Origin: Cherax quadricarinatus
Taxonomy: Eukaryota > Arthropoda > Malacostraca > Decapoda > Parastacidae
Assembly (NCBI RefSeq): GCF_038502225.1
Contig: NC_091340.1
Coordinates: 29,741,579-29,805,578 of the forward strand
Direction of reading: 5' to 3'
DNA: 64,000 nucleotides
The notes beneath the pieces were generated by a model. That model was given only the letters and a program-made list of their open reading frames with translations. It did no database searches and was not told the origin of the DNA. Below, piece after piece: positions 1 to 11,060 of the stretch (position 1 is the first letter of the stretch; each line of letters opens with the position of its first letter). The translations under genes were made by a program, and so were the position numbers.

Positions 1-455
1 AGTGGTAGAGAGGAGGTGAAGGAACTACTAATCAGACTGAACTTTAAAATCATGAATTAACAAACACTATGAAAACTGTTGTTTCTTAACTTTCTCACCC
101 TCCATCTGCCACTTCCAGATAAGAAACTTTTGTTATTGTTGCCATATAACCTTGGTCGTTGTTGCAACTCTTAAGAAAAAAAGGTAAACTTGTTGGACCA
201 CAATAATTACGTTCTAATCTCCCGGGAGTTCCGTCACTAATGCATCAACTAAGGCAGAGTCTCCCTTCTGAATAACAAATATCTTCTCGTATTTAGCTTG
301 GAAACAATGTTAAAACATCTGCCACCCTTCAATAAATCCTCAGATATGTGTAAGAGCGTCAATGGGATTATCATTAGTAATCAGAGACGCCTTTGGAAAC
401 TAATCGAATTTATTTTTGGTGAACGAACAGGAAGAGACTTAAGTCATCATGATTC

Positions 456-545
456 ACTAAATCGTAATGACACTATTGCAAACAAACCATGCCACGGGTG
501 GGGTTTGAACCCGCGATCAGAGTCACAAAACTCCAGACGGTCGCG
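456..545 (-). repeat. tRNA-derived SINE, reversed arm
   Basis: Read on the minus strand this has a tRNA-like head with a B-box (GGGTTCAAACCCC) and the ATGGTTTGTTTGCAAT extension seen in every copy in this window. It abuts a forward copy, so the two lie head to head. The D-arm half is missing at the junction near 540. Confidence 0.6.
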
Positions 546-793
546 TCATTACGATTTCGTGAGTCATGTTGACTGCTTTGAGGGGACTTGAGCTAGAGTT
601 CGTCACGGCCACGCTAGCTGGAGATTCGTCTGTAAAAATTGCATTTGTGGTCACAGTGGTGCCTATACTAACCTTCCTATAGTGTAGAAATATACATATT
701 TGGATGATTCATATTGTAGCTAGCTGGCCCAGTGGCTAACGCGTCGGTCTGGAGTTTTGTGACTCTCTGATCGCGGGTTCTAACCCAACTCGT
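546..793 (+). repeat. tRNA-derived SINE body plus tRNA-like head
   Basis: The body (TTCGTGAGTCATGTTGAC onward, with GTGGTCACAGTGGTGCC) is followed at 718-793 by a tRNA-like head with an A-box (TGGCCCAGTGGCTAACG) and a B-box (GCGGGTTCTAACCC). The same body-head order recurs at 46137-46412. The T-arm of this head is more weakly paired than in the 46-kb copies. It is a retroposed pol III unit rather than a functional tRNA gene. Confidence 0.6.
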
Positions 794-1234
794 TATTACG
801 GAGTATTGTATTAAAATATTTACATATAAAATAACGCTCCATACATAATGTCATTTTCCGTGTAGTATACTGAAACCGGACGTGTATTATTCCCTGAAAG
901 TAAACGCGTTTTATTCGTGTCAGTGAGGCAGTGACCAGGACAGGAGCAGATGAGAGGTGTGTTTAGTCCAGTACGTGTAGGAAGGCGGCTGCTGGGGGAA
1001 GTAGTCATTGGTTGATCCTAGTTTGAGTAGGTGTTTTTGGTAAGTTTTTTTTAGAGTATAACATAGGTGTTTGTATTTAAGTGCTCTCATGTTTATTTGT
1101 AAAGCTCCAGTATGCAGAGGCCTGTGTTTTGGAGAGTATTAACGTTGCCACTGTAGGTTAAGTCGTCAAGACCAAGAAGACTGTACCATGAGTGGAATAT
1201 TATGGTCCATCCCCCAGCCTGGGTGTCTTTATTG
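794..1234. other. unassigned intergenic sequence
   Basis: No domain-bearing frame, RNA gene or tandem repeat is recognised here. The short minus-strand frame near 820-1008 has no family resemblance and normal intergenic composition. Confidence 0.4.
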
Positions 1235-1270
1235 TTGAAACGTTTCGCCTACCTGGCAGGCTTCTTCAGT
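1235..1270 (-). ncRNA. hammerhead-like hairpin (PLE-derived remnant)
   Basis: On the minus strand the order is CTGAAGA, one extra A, stem GCCT, loop, stem AGGC, GAAAC, GTTTC. This fits the hammerhead core CUGANGA-stem II-GAAA with N7 = A. Stem II differs from the other copies here (GCCAC/GTGGC) but remains paired. Flanking stem I is weak (about one pair), so activity is doubtful. Whether it is transcribed is unknown. Confidence 0.4.
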
Positions 1271-1295
1271 AAAATGCAGAGGAGATTGTAGTGTG

Positions 1296-1412
1296 GGTCA
1301 TGACTTGAGTCTAAACTCGAGACCTAAGTCATTAGGAAAGTCATGACTTACGTTTTAACTCAAGATTTAAGTCATGACTTAACATTTTTTTTTAACTCAT
1401 GACTTGAGATTT
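1296..1412. repeat. short palindromic repeats AAGTCATGACTT
   Basis: The 12-bp palindrome AAGTCATGACTT occurs perfectly twice and imperfectly twice more, separated by AACTCAAGATTT-like spacers. It can form overlapping hairpins. No further assignment is possible. Confidence 0.5.
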
Positions 1413-1420
1413 AGCTAATA

Positions 1421-2400
<980 letters not shown>

Positions 2401-2655
2401 GTTAGTTCCCAAATCATCCTAATTGATTGTCGATTTTTGATTCCCGTCGTTCTCCCTCTCTCTCCAGATCTCTTTCAATTGTCAAGGCTTTTCGGTGAGT
2501 TGCGAGTGTTTCCAGGGTCGGATCTTTGGTGGGCAGGTGGGTGGGTTGGTGGGCAGGTAAGTGTTTGGTTGATTGGTTTGGTGGTGCGCATTTTGGCGGT
2601 GGGTGTTGGGTGAGTGGATACATAGGTCCGTAAATATACGGATGGGGGATGTATC

Positions 2656-2704
2656 TGCGTACTCACCTATTTGTGGTTACAGGGGTCGATTCACACCTCC
2701 TGGG
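2656..2704 (-). mobile_element. LINE-B 3' tail fragment
   Basis: The reverse complement reads GAATCGACCCCTGTAACCAC then TAGGTGAGTAC, the terminal sequence of the LINE-B copies at 14.5, 27.7 and 28.5 kb. Only about 50 bp of 3' end remain. Confidence 0.6.
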
Positions 2705-2934
2705 AGGATTTGTGTGTATGCTTAGATGGGCGGATGCACATGAGGGTTGGCTGATATACGGGGTCTGTACGTAATCGTATTTTCGGGTAGGTGGGTTAGT
2801 GAGAATTATAATGATCATTAGGGTGAAGTTTCAGTTTAGTGGGCGGGTAATGTGGATAGGAGGGTAAGCGGGTTGGTGGATGAGTTGATGACAATCTTCC
2901 TTTCTTTGGTATTCTTCTCTGTAAAGCTGAGTAA

Positions 2935-3429
2935 GAACTTCGTTGTAAAGTCTCCCGAAAACCTACCAGACAATACGATCTCCTTCACTTCTACTCTCAC
3001 CACAACACCAAAACTAAACGTGGTGTAATTATAGGCTTTTTCCTTAGTGCGCTCCGAATCTGTAGCAATGAGTTCTTGTGGAAGAATACTGTTATATTGA
3101 ACAAGTATTTTCTAAACTTCACTATCCTCGTCACTTCATTAGAGACTAACGGGCATATAACATCGCCCAGACAAGACACTGCTGAGGGGAGTTACAGTGT
3201 TCTCCCCACCAACTCCGTTGCCAAGCAAATATCCAACATCTTTACCATTACCGCGTTCCAAGTATCTAACTCTATATCCACCACCATCAAGGACATCACC
3301 AGTAAGAGGCACCACAAGGTTCAGTCCTCTGCAGGGGTGTACATAATCCCTTGCAACGATTGCAACCAATTATACGTGGGCGAAACATCCAGAGACCTCA
3401 AAACACGCTTTTCAGAACACCAATAAGCA
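2935..3429 (+). pseudogene. Penelope-like element, RT C-terminus and GIY-YIG endonuclease (5'-truncated)
   Basis: PLEs encode a reverse transcriptase followed by a GIY-YIG endonuclease used for target-primed insertion. The frame has the RT C-terminal blocks RKPT...HFYSHHNTKTKRG and FLSALRICSNEFLW near 2956-3075. These are followed by the endonuclease start GVYIIPCNDCNQLYVGETSR at about 3334-3393, with the paired GVY and LYVG motifs typical of GIY-YIG and the conserved Arg. A TAA at 3424-3426 stops it just after SEHQ. The catalytic palm of the RT is absent, so this is a dead 5'-truncated copy. A SINE is inserted 25 bp downstream and PLE-like sequence resumes at 3549. A family relationship to PLEs is well supported; the subclade is not resolved. 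Confidence 0.8.
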
Positions 3430-3453
3430 GGCAGAACGGACGATTTGAGGAAT

Positions 3454-3548
3454 ATCACTCACAAAATCATAATGACAGTGGCTAACGCGACGGTCTGGAG
3501 TTTTGAGACTCTCTGACCGCGGGTTCAAACCCCACCCATGGTATGGTT
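3454..3548 (+). repeat. SINE inverted-dimer insertion with target duplication
   Basis: A short reversed SINE end (3454-3478) is joined head-on to a forward tRNA-like head (3478-3546, B-box GCGGGTTCAAACCCC). It is flanked by GATTTGAGGAAT (3442-3453) and GATTTAAGGAAT (3549-3560), an 11/12-bp target-site duplication. It therefore inserted into the PLE as one unit. Confidence 0.65.
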
Positions 3549-3740
3549 GATTTAAGGAATGTCTGTTTTACACCGAAACTTCAACAACCATTTAATAAGC
3601 TACTGAGTCACATAACTCATCGCCAGGGAAGAAGACACTCAGTGCCACATCATCTTGGAGTCATCACTCATCAGTATATCCAACACAACTTCATCGTTAG
3701 CCAATATAAAATCATACGTACTCGCCCACCATGAAGGTAT
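3549..3740 (+). pseudogene. PLE remnant downstream of the SINE
   Basis: The frame restarts at the duplicated target and runs through LRNVCFTPKLQQPF to about 3734. It lies where a GIY-YIG domain would finish, between the endonuclease start and the ribozyme-like hairpin at 3834. No catalytic residues can be placed with confidence, so this is positional rather than motif evidence. Confidence 0.4.
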
Positions 3741-3828
3741 TTCTCAGACCCAGCATTCTCAGTATTCTCTGCCTCATCATCACGTCACTATGCTTCCTAT
3801 ATTAAGTACTCTCTGCTAAGATCCGTTT

Positions 3829-3867
3829 GTGACTTGATAAAGCCCAGGATGTGGGCGAAACGTAGTG
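3829..3867 (+). ncRNA. hammerhead-like hairpin in PLE 3' region
   Basis: The order is TTGATAA (3834-3840), extra A, stem GCCC, loop AGGATGT, stem GGGC, GAAAC, GTA. Stem II is compensatorily different from the GCCAC/GTGGC copies. Positions equivalent to C3 and G8 of the hammerhead core read T and A, which would keep that tertiary Watson-Crick pair. Its place behind a GIY-YIG remnant agrees with the known presence of hammerheads in PLE terminal repeats. Stem I is weak, so catalytic activity is uncertain. Confidence 0.5.
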
Positions 3868-3985
3868 AAGGATCGCATTGTACTGCACTTGTGTCTATTT
3901 TCCCTTACTGCATATTATATATCTCCGTCGGTGAGTGTCTTTGGATTTGGGTTGGGTAAGTGGGTGTGTATGTACATCAGACCAT

Positions 3986-4100
3986 AAGAACATAAGAACG
4001 AAGGAACACTGCAGCAGGTCTACTGGCCACTGAAAGGCAGGTCCAAGTCACCTACCGGTTTAATCCACTGACCCAGCCTAGTGAAGTCCAGGTCGGTCTT
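3986..4100 (-). mobile_element. LINE-A 3' tail fragment
   Basis: CATAAGAACATAAGAACGAA followed by GGAACACTGCAGCAGG matches the terminus of the minus-strand LINE-A at 43136-43190. Only the 3' end is present, in the same orientation as that copy. Confidence 0.6.
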
Positions 4101-4549
4101 GGAGGTGTAGGGTGGAAGAGACGAGTGAAGTTGGTAAAAGTCTCGGAATCGACGGGGGTAGATAAGGCATGATATATCCACAAGGTAGTGGATATACAGG
4201 TGGTAAATACATACATGGGAAAGCAGGTGGAAGAATGAATATGCGAGTAGGTTAAAGCTGAGCGGATGAGCGAGGGTATGTGGGTGAAAAGGTGAATTAG
4301 ATGGGTGGGTTAGTGACTGGACTGACTGTTAGTCTAGCTGGCAGGTATGCGAGAGGGTGGAGTTGACTAGACATATGCAGGCGAGAAGGCAGGCTAGGTA
4401 GATGTCTATGCAGGCGGGAATACCGGCATGTGCATGGGTTATACACGTGGATAAACAAACAGAAAAGTGAAATGGCAAATGAGAGGAAATGCTGAAGAGT
4501 AGAAGAGCAGTTACACTGGAGGATTGGTACATACTTGGGTCGTGGAGAT

Positions 4550-5353
4550 ACGCAGTGTTGATACGCTACACTGTCTCTGTGAATCTTGATGGCAGTGTTG
4601 ATGCATGATACTGACACAGTGAATCTTGCAGGCAGTGTTGACACATAACACTTACACAGTGAACCTTGCAGGCAGTGTTGACACATAACACTTACACAGT
4701 GAACCTTGCAGGCAGTGTTGACACATAACACTTTCACAGTGAACCTTGCTGGCAGTGTTGACACATAACACTTACACAGTGAACCTTGCAGGCAGTGTTG
4801 ACACATAACACTTACACAGTGAACCTTGCAGGCAGTGTTGACACATAACACTTACACAGTAAACCTTGCTGGCAGTGTTGACGCATAACACTTACACAGT
4901 GAACCTTGCTGGCAGTGTTGACACATAACACTTACACAGTGAACCTTGCTGGCAGTGTTGACACATAACACTTACACAGTAAACCTTGCAGGCAGTGTTG
5001 ACACATAACACTTATGCAGTGAACCTTGCTGGCAGTGTTGACACATAACACTTACACAGTGAACCTTGCTGGCAGTGTTGACACATAACACTTACACAGT
5101 AAACCTTGCAGGCAGTGTTGACACATAACACTTATGCAGTGAACCTTGCTGGCAGTGTTGACACATAACACTTACACAGTGAACCTTGCTGGCAGTGTTG
5201 ACACATAACACTTACACAGTGAACCTTGCTGGCAGTGTTGACACATAACACTTACACAGTGAACCTTGCTGGCAGTGTTGACACATAACACTTACACAGT
5301 GAACCTTGCAGGCAGTGTTGACACATAACACTTACACAGTGAACCTTGCAGGC
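4550..5353. repeat. 40-bp satellite, about 20 units
   Basis: The unit contains GGCAGTGTTGACACATAACA and CTTACACAGTGAACCTTGCA. The first two units are diverged. A 120-bp block (three units, including the ATGCAG variant) is duplicated at 4921-5040 and 5041-5160, showing higher-order expansion. The long minus-strand frame across it is a read-through of 40-codon periods. Confidence 0.9.
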
Positions 5354-5519
5354 TCACACAACTCTTGCGTTGCGGAAAAAAGTTTCTGGACAGTCTCTCC
5401 TGGGCAGAAATAATAGGCAACTCAGATGTAGTAACAGAGAAGTGAAGGTTATTTTCATAAATAAATTAGCGCAGCTTGTGAATAAATGGTTTGCAAAATC
5501 GACAATTTAATAACTGAGA

Positions 5520-5762
5520 CACTAGTCTAAACTACAGACATGACTTACTTCCACTAGTGTTGGTGACTCCGCCTACTACTGCTCCATCTCGCCTCTCATC
5601 AGTATATAAGCTTCACATTAACTCAAGGCTGAGGGACTGGATATCTCCAACTCATCCCCTTATTTCACATTTTTCTGCATTGGACTGGAGAAGCCACTGT
5701 GTATCGAAACGTTTCCAGAATAAGGATTTCCAAATATTGCAAGAGTGTCTCTGTTAACAAAA
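5520..5762 (+). repeat. PLE-derived ribozyme unit (copy C)
   Basis: It shares the path CTCATCAGTATATAAGC, CAAGGCTGAGGGACTG and a terminal hairpin with units at 11.1 and 17.1 kb. The hairpin at 5682-5716 reads GGA-CTGGAGA-A-GCCAC-TGT-GTATC-GAAAC-GTT-TCC. A6 is G here and stem II is mispaired, so this copy is probably dead. Confidence 0.6.
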
Positions 5763-5977
5763 TTAATTACCTGTACTTTGTGTGTATCTATATAAAAATA
5801 GATTTACAAATGTAAATATGAATTAATTGCCACTCGGATATTATCTCCAGTATTATAAAAGCATGAAAATTATTTACAAAAGTGACGGAATATATTGTAG
5901 AGGAAGAGTGATGATTGTTAACATCAGTCACATCGACTCACCTGAACCATAATTATGTTGGACGACTTGGTTGATCA

Positions 5978-6121
<144 letters not shown>

Positions 6122-6461
6122 TCAGATGCTAAGTCCCAGTATTGTTTGCAACAAGTTGACACTGCTCGTGGAGAACGAAATGTTGCCACAATTAAATGTC
6201 ACATTAGTTGCTCATGTATTCTCTTTACGTAATATATTGTCGGTAATTATACTAACATTATTACACGATTATTTTGCACGGAGGAAAGAAAAAACCTTAA
6301 GGTTCATTCACCTCTCTAATCTCTAATTTTCGATATTTCGTCTGCAACCTCATGAAAATGGCCCTTAAACGGCCTCATAAAAAAAGTCTTAAATGTTTAC
6401 ATGTGAATTTAGTCGATCTTAGGCCTAATTTAAAAAAAATGAATTTTCAGCATCTCTGTGT

Positions 6462-7366
6462 ATTTGTGTGTGTACTCACCTATATGTACTAACTTATATG
6501 TGGTTGCATATGTCGATTCACAGTTCTTGGCCCCGCTTCTTCGCTAGGTCACTCTCTCCTCGTTCATACAACTTGTCTCCTCTACTTCACTCTCCAGATT
6601 ATTCCCCCTCCTGACATCTCTAAGGCTAAAGAAATACTTCCTAATATCCCCATGGCTCATACGAGTTTTGAACTTCCAGTTGTGACCTCTGGTTCCTCTG
6701 TCCCATCTTTGAAACATTCTAGTTCTGTCCACCTTGTCAATTCCTCTCAGTATTTTATATGTCATTATTATGTCCCCCCTACCTCTCCTATCCTCCAGTG
6801 TCGTCAGATCGGTTTCCTTTAACCTCTCCTCATAAGACATACCACTTAGCTCCGGGACTAGTCTTGTTGCAAATCTTTGCACTTTCTCTAATTTCTTGAT
6901 TCATAGATTTGCCAGGAGCCCATATGCTGCAGCAGTTATTTTGCTGATGTGCGCCTCAGGAGATGTGTTCGGTACTATACTCACCCTAAGATCCTTTTCC
7001 TTTAGTGATGTTTGCTAGCCTGTACTCTGCGGCCTTGTTTGCCCTTCTCTAATTTTCATGACTCTGCAAGTGGTGGCGTTAAACTCCAGGAGCCAGTTGC
7101 CTGACCAGGCTTGCAGCCCCTCCAGATCTCTTTGTAGTCCCATCTGACCCTGATCAAATTGAATTCTCTTCATTAACTTTACGTTGTCTGCAGGGATACC
7201 TCTGAGTCTATCCCTTGCGTCGTGTCATTAACACATTAGAAACAGCACCGGTCACCTGTTGAACCTCACTCTTCACAGTCGCCCACTCTGTCACCGTGTC
7301 ACGTACCATGACTCATTGTTGCCTTCCTGTCAGGTATTCTCTGATCCATTGCAGTGCCTTTCCTGT
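6462..7366 (-). pseudogene. LINE-B 3' half: RT thumb and C-terminal domain
   Basis: The minus-strand frame at 6544-6882 begins MQRFATRLVPELSGMSYEER and continues through LTTLEDRRGRGD and MSHGDIRKYFF, the C-terminal region downstream of the RT palm in this LINE family. Upstream, frame-broken sequence to 7366 matches the RT region around YLTG...V. The element ends at 6462-6500 with the TGTGTGTACTCACC tail. It is 5'-truncated and carries several frame breaks, so it is not functional. The same protein segment recurs at 13.9, 24.2, 27.2 and 28.1 kb. Confidence 0.8.
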
Positions 7367-7535
7367 TATACCCCTCCTTCAGAGTGTAGGCACTGCACTC
7401 TGAAGGAGGGGTGTTAATGTTGCAGTTTATAACTCTACTCTGGATGGAGTGAATGATGGTGAAAGTTTTTCTTTTCCGGGCCAACCTGCCTCCGTGGGAG
7501 ACGGCCAATGTTATAATAAAAAATTGTGATATAAA
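7367..7535 (+). repeat. dispersed repeat R (single copy)
   Basis: It contains CACTGCACTCTGAAGGAGGG and GATGGTGAAAGTTTTTC, then a GGGCCAACCTGCCTCCGTGGG block and AATGTTATAATAAAA. The same path, diverged, is seen at 34585-35078, where the first part has become a satellite. CCCTCCTTCAGAGTG and its inverse flank an 8-bp centre at 7370-7405, giving a strong hairpin. Confidence 0.55.
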
Positions 7536-8095
7536 TATGTTCCAAATTTAAGGTCCTGAAGTGTGGGTAGGTAGTAGATTCACCAGTACAATCGCCCCGT
7601 CCGGGCCTGTTCCAAGAGGTGGCCCGGCCTTGGCTCCCTTACGTGGGAGTGTTTCAGATCAATGTCTGCCATGGGAGGAGGTACAAGTACCTCCTCGTCT
7701 TATGAGACGAGCTGTCCCCAGGCCTAGCCCCATTCCCTGCCCCCACGGGGCTCGGAGGAAGAAGCTAGGCACCTTGGGCTGCCACAAACCCCGTCCACAC
7801 TGGGCTCGAAGAATGTGGCAGCTACATAGCAGCAGACGATGTCAGGAGGTGCAAAGACAACAAGTACTACAGGATCCTTTTGTAGCCACACCCCAGCTTT
7901 GGGCTGAAGCCCGGGCGCTGGGGAAGCTCAAGAATGTCTCTTGCTGTGAGTGTTACTGCTGCCACTTCACTTGTCCGTTGCATTCTTCTGTCCTGAAATG
8001 TGAGTTGGGGAGCTGAGGTGGTGAGCATTGAAGGAGGGACAATATTAGCTACCTATTGTTCCTAACGTCCCACCAGCCTCCGAGGTACATTCCTG
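7536..8095. other. GC-rich unassigned sequence
   Basis: A 151-codon plus-strand frame (7561-8016) runs through locally GC-rich DNA and contains a hairpin near GAGGTACAAGTACCTC (7678-7693). Its product is Pro/Arg/Cys-rich without a recognisable domain. I suspect another dispersed repeat but cannot name it. Confidence 0.35.
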
Positions 8096-8424
8096 TGTAG
8101 ACAGCCTGTACTGTCTGCATAGACAGCCTATGCTGTCTGTCAGCTGAGTTCATATTTCGCGCCATGCTCGTGCTGCCACCTGTAGGCCTCTCAGTGGGCA
8201 TGCCACTTGAAATGACTTCACCCTGCCTCTCCCTCACTTGGCACCCAGGCATCTTAGAGTCAACAAGGCCTACTCCTCTCTCCCTCTCTGTCATGGCCCC
8301 TCCGGGACTAGAGCACTAACACACTGCCTGTGTACCCAGATACTGCAAATAAAGAAAGAAGCCTCCAAAGCCTTATCATTACTCCCCATTACCAAGAACG
8401 ACGCAAATAATCATTTTAGAAAAG
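8096..8424 (+). repeat. direct repeat 1 (candidate LTR)
   Basis: It starts TGTAGACAGCCTGTACTGTC and ends ATAATCATTTTAGAAAA. It is matched at 9808-10108. It contains a polyadenylation-type AATAAA near 8346. It is about 30 bp longer than its partner because of a block near 8168-8200. A clear primer-binding site or polypurine tract is not seen, so the LTR reading is tentative. Confidence 0.5.
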
Positions 8425-8681
8425 ATTGATGACAATGGTGGCTCGCAGCAAGTGTGTTTGCCCGGAGAGAGGAAGGAAGAGGAATGAAGTCATCTTTAAT
8501 TCATCGTCCCATACAAGAAGCATCCATCTCTCAACGAGTTATCCTGATGTCGTGTCTGCAAGTCTCAGTATCCAGACACAGGTTAAGGTAGGATCCAGGC
8601 TGAAATTTGCCAAATTTCTTCGAGAAATATAATTGGCGTCACCTGGCACTTCGCAGCGCCCCACGCTGTTTCTCTAGTCAC

Positions 8682-8751
8682 ATGTTCAGCATCACTAGTA
8701 TGTTGCTACTGTTGTTTTTCAGCTCAGTACAGCTCTTTCAGCAAGTCACAG
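8682..8751 (+). CDS. candidate first exon encoding a signal peptide
   Basis: A start codon opens MFSITSMLLLLFFSSVQLF, a classic secretory signal with a leucine/phenylalanine core. It runs into CACAG|GTGAGT at 8747-8757, a perfect consensus 5' splice donor. The exon would end in phase 1, common for signal-peptide exons. The longer frame continues to 8993 without a domain, which suits intron read-through. No second exon is recognised and the start context is only fair. It lies between the two direct repeats, so it may instead belong to a transposable element or be chance. Confidence 0.3.
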
Positions 8752-9010
8752 GTGAGTTTGTGGTGATTTCTGCATCCAGTGAGTGTTTCTCCCGTGTTTG
8801 TGGGTGGAAGAGGAGGAAGTGGCCGATCCTTGTCTCACCCACGCTCACCCTACTGTATGCCACAATACACCACTCACCGTTACTCACTCCCTCTCTGCTG
8901 TTTCACTGTGAATTCTCTATGAATTCTTTGCCAGAGCTGTGTATCCGAGTACCTGAAGTCACTCGAAGCCAGGTGGATCATGAAGCCACGTAGATCTACA
9001 AGCCATGTGG

Positions 9011-9265
9011 GTTAAGCCAGATCCCAAGCCATGCTGTGATCTGCTGCCCGACTTCACAACGTCACCCACAATGCTGCCCGACTTCACGGTGTCTGCCTGA
9101 CATTACTTCGCGATGTTACCCCCATGACATCCCTCACGACGTCACTCCAGGACGCCACCTAGAACGTCTGCTGAAGTCACCATGCTGCTGAAGTCACCTC
9201 ACGATGTCACCTCATGACATCATCTCACGATGTCACCCCATGACATCACCACATGATGTCATATC
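9011..9265. repeat. degenerate minisatellite (GATGTCACC)
   Basis: Short imperfect units of CACGATGTCACC and CATGACATCA alternate, many of them near-palindromic around GATGTCATGACATC. No coding sequence is seen. The sequence 9266-9807 that follows shows nothing recognisable. Confidence 0.55.
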
Positions 9266-9807
9266 GACAGTGTTAGTTTCACAGCGAGCAATTTGTTGTG
9301 TTGTCGAGAAGATTGCGAGTAGATATATGTCATGTGTTAATTAATTCCTCTCAGTTAGTGTTCTCACATGTTCGTGTATAACTTAGTGTCGATTTTTGCA
9401 CAGAAAAGCGTCATTTGCTTGTAAGCCATGTTGTATCACATGTGCAGTGTGGGTGTGTGCAAGTTTTCCATGTGTCCTGTGTGGTCTTGAGCCCAGCTGT
9501 GTGTGGACCACAGGTCTGCGCCCAGACCACTGTGTAGCACCTCGTGTTACTTGTCACCCGGTGTGACCTGCACATTTGACAGCTGACATTACTCAACCCT
9601 GGTGTGAGTTAAGTGCGTCTGAGCCCCTTGTATAGTCAGTTCTTATTGTTTGCCGCTCCTGATGCCCTGCAGAATCGTACCCACTACGATTCCCATCGAG
9701 ATTTGTTTCACTTCATCTCCTGACCTTCAGAGCAGTTATATGCAGAGAACCAGTCTGGGGGTGCTTAGACTAACCTCTGCTGCCATGGTGGTGCATGGCC
9801 GAGCGAA

Positions 9808-10108
9808 TGTAGATAGCCTGTACTGTCTGCATAGACAGCCTATGCTGTCTACCAGTTAAGTTCATATTTCGTTCCATTCTCATGCATGTCACTTGAAATG
9901 ACTTCACCCTGCCTCTCCCTCACTTAGCGCCCAGGCATCCTAGAGTCAACAAGGGCTACTCCTCTCTCCCTCGCGGGCATGGCTCCTCTGGGGCTAGGGC
10001 ACTAACACACTGCCTGTGTACCCAGATACTGCAAATAAAGAAAAAGCCTCTGAAACCTTATCATTACTCCCCGTTACGAAGAACGTCACAAATAACCATT
10101 TTAGAAAA
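9808..10108 (+). repeat. direct repeat 2 (candidate LTR)
   Basis: Partner of 8096-8424, beginning TGTAGATAGCCTGTACTGTC and ending AACCATTTTAGAAAA. The internal segment between the pair is 1.38 kb and shows no retroelement protein, so if these are LTRs the element is non-autonomous. The repeat runs directly into a ribozyme-unit 3' fragment. Confidence 0.5.
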
Positions 10109-10171
10109 CAGTTTCCTCAGTAAAGATTCTAATATGTTGCATAAGTGTCGCATTCTTCAAATTGTCGGTTT
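10109..10171 (+). repeat. 3' end fragment of a PLE-derived ribozyme unit
   Basis: TTTCCTCAGTAAAGATTC and ATGTTGCATAAGTGTC match the sequence that follows the hairpin in the units at 11.3 and 33.5 kb. The hairpin itself is missing. Confidence 0.5.
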
Positions 10172-10765
10172 CATCACAGCACTGCAGGAGGCATACTGGC
10201 CCGTACAAGGCAAAAAACAGCCATTCCCAATCATATATTTGTTCAGCATTTTCCCAAAGTTTCCAAGAATTTGCCTCTGTACCTCAGGTACTAATCAAAC
10301 CCAATCCCTCTTATATATCTGAATACATATAGTCTGATTCGACAGCAAGGAAACAGCTGTGCCTATCATAGTAGTTTAGAAGATGGGGCCAGGAGCTGAG
10401 TCTCGACCCTTGCTAGCTCAGCTCAGTGAGGTGGTTCAGAATGGCGTATTGTCAGTAAGGCTGATTACGAGACATGGATGCAGAGTTTTAATTAGGACGA
10501 CGTGTCGTGAGAGTCAGCAAGTAACGATGGAATCAGGTTCAAAGATTATTTTGCAGCTTGCTATTTCCTTCTCTAGGCGAGTACAGTGAAGTACACACAT
10601 ACATTCACAATGAGACAGACATATATTACACACACACACACAGATGATAACGACGTGCAAAATATAGTGAAATTCCAAGCGTTCTCGCTTGCGCTTTTTT
10701 CAGTGGTTGATTTACATATTGTGTTACCACCTGTTTACTGTGGTCTTATTACAGCACAGGGTAAC
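10172..10765. other. mostly unassigned; LINE-B tail shreds
   Basis: Short LINE-B terminal pieces are visible at 10379-10412 (GGGGCCAGGAGCTGAGTC) and near 10573-10642, ending in a short (AC)n. The rest shows no recognisable feature. Confidence 0.35.
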
Positions 10766-10976
10766 TAAGTATAAAATACTTGGAGAAATTGACAAGGTGA
10801 ACAGGGCCAGAATGTTTCAGAGATGAGACACAGCAACAAGGGGACACAACTGGAAGTTGAAAACTTAGATAAGCCATTGGGATGTTAAGAAGTATTTATT
10901 CAGCCTTAGAGTTGTCAGGAAGTGGAACAATCTGGAGAGTTAAGTAGTGGAGGGAGGATTCATATACAGCTTTTTT
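10766..10976 (+). mobile_element. LINE-B 3' coding fragment
   Basis: Frame-broken sequence matches the LINE-B C-terminus: AAAATACTTGG, GAAATTGACAAGG, GGGACACAACTGGAAG, GTCAGGAAGTGGAACAAT. It is truncated at both ends and abuts LINE-A at 10977. Confidence 0.6.
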
Positions 10977-11060
10977 GAAGTTTGTGACAGAACCCACTAG
11001 AGGAAAAACCTACTTGACTTGGTTCTTGCCAACAATGAATTACTAATTAAAAATCTTGAG

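Noticed and set aside
7561..8016. 151-codon gene
   Set aside because: The product has no recognisable domain, and its GC-rich hairpin-containing DNA looks like a dispersed repeat; kept as unassigned.
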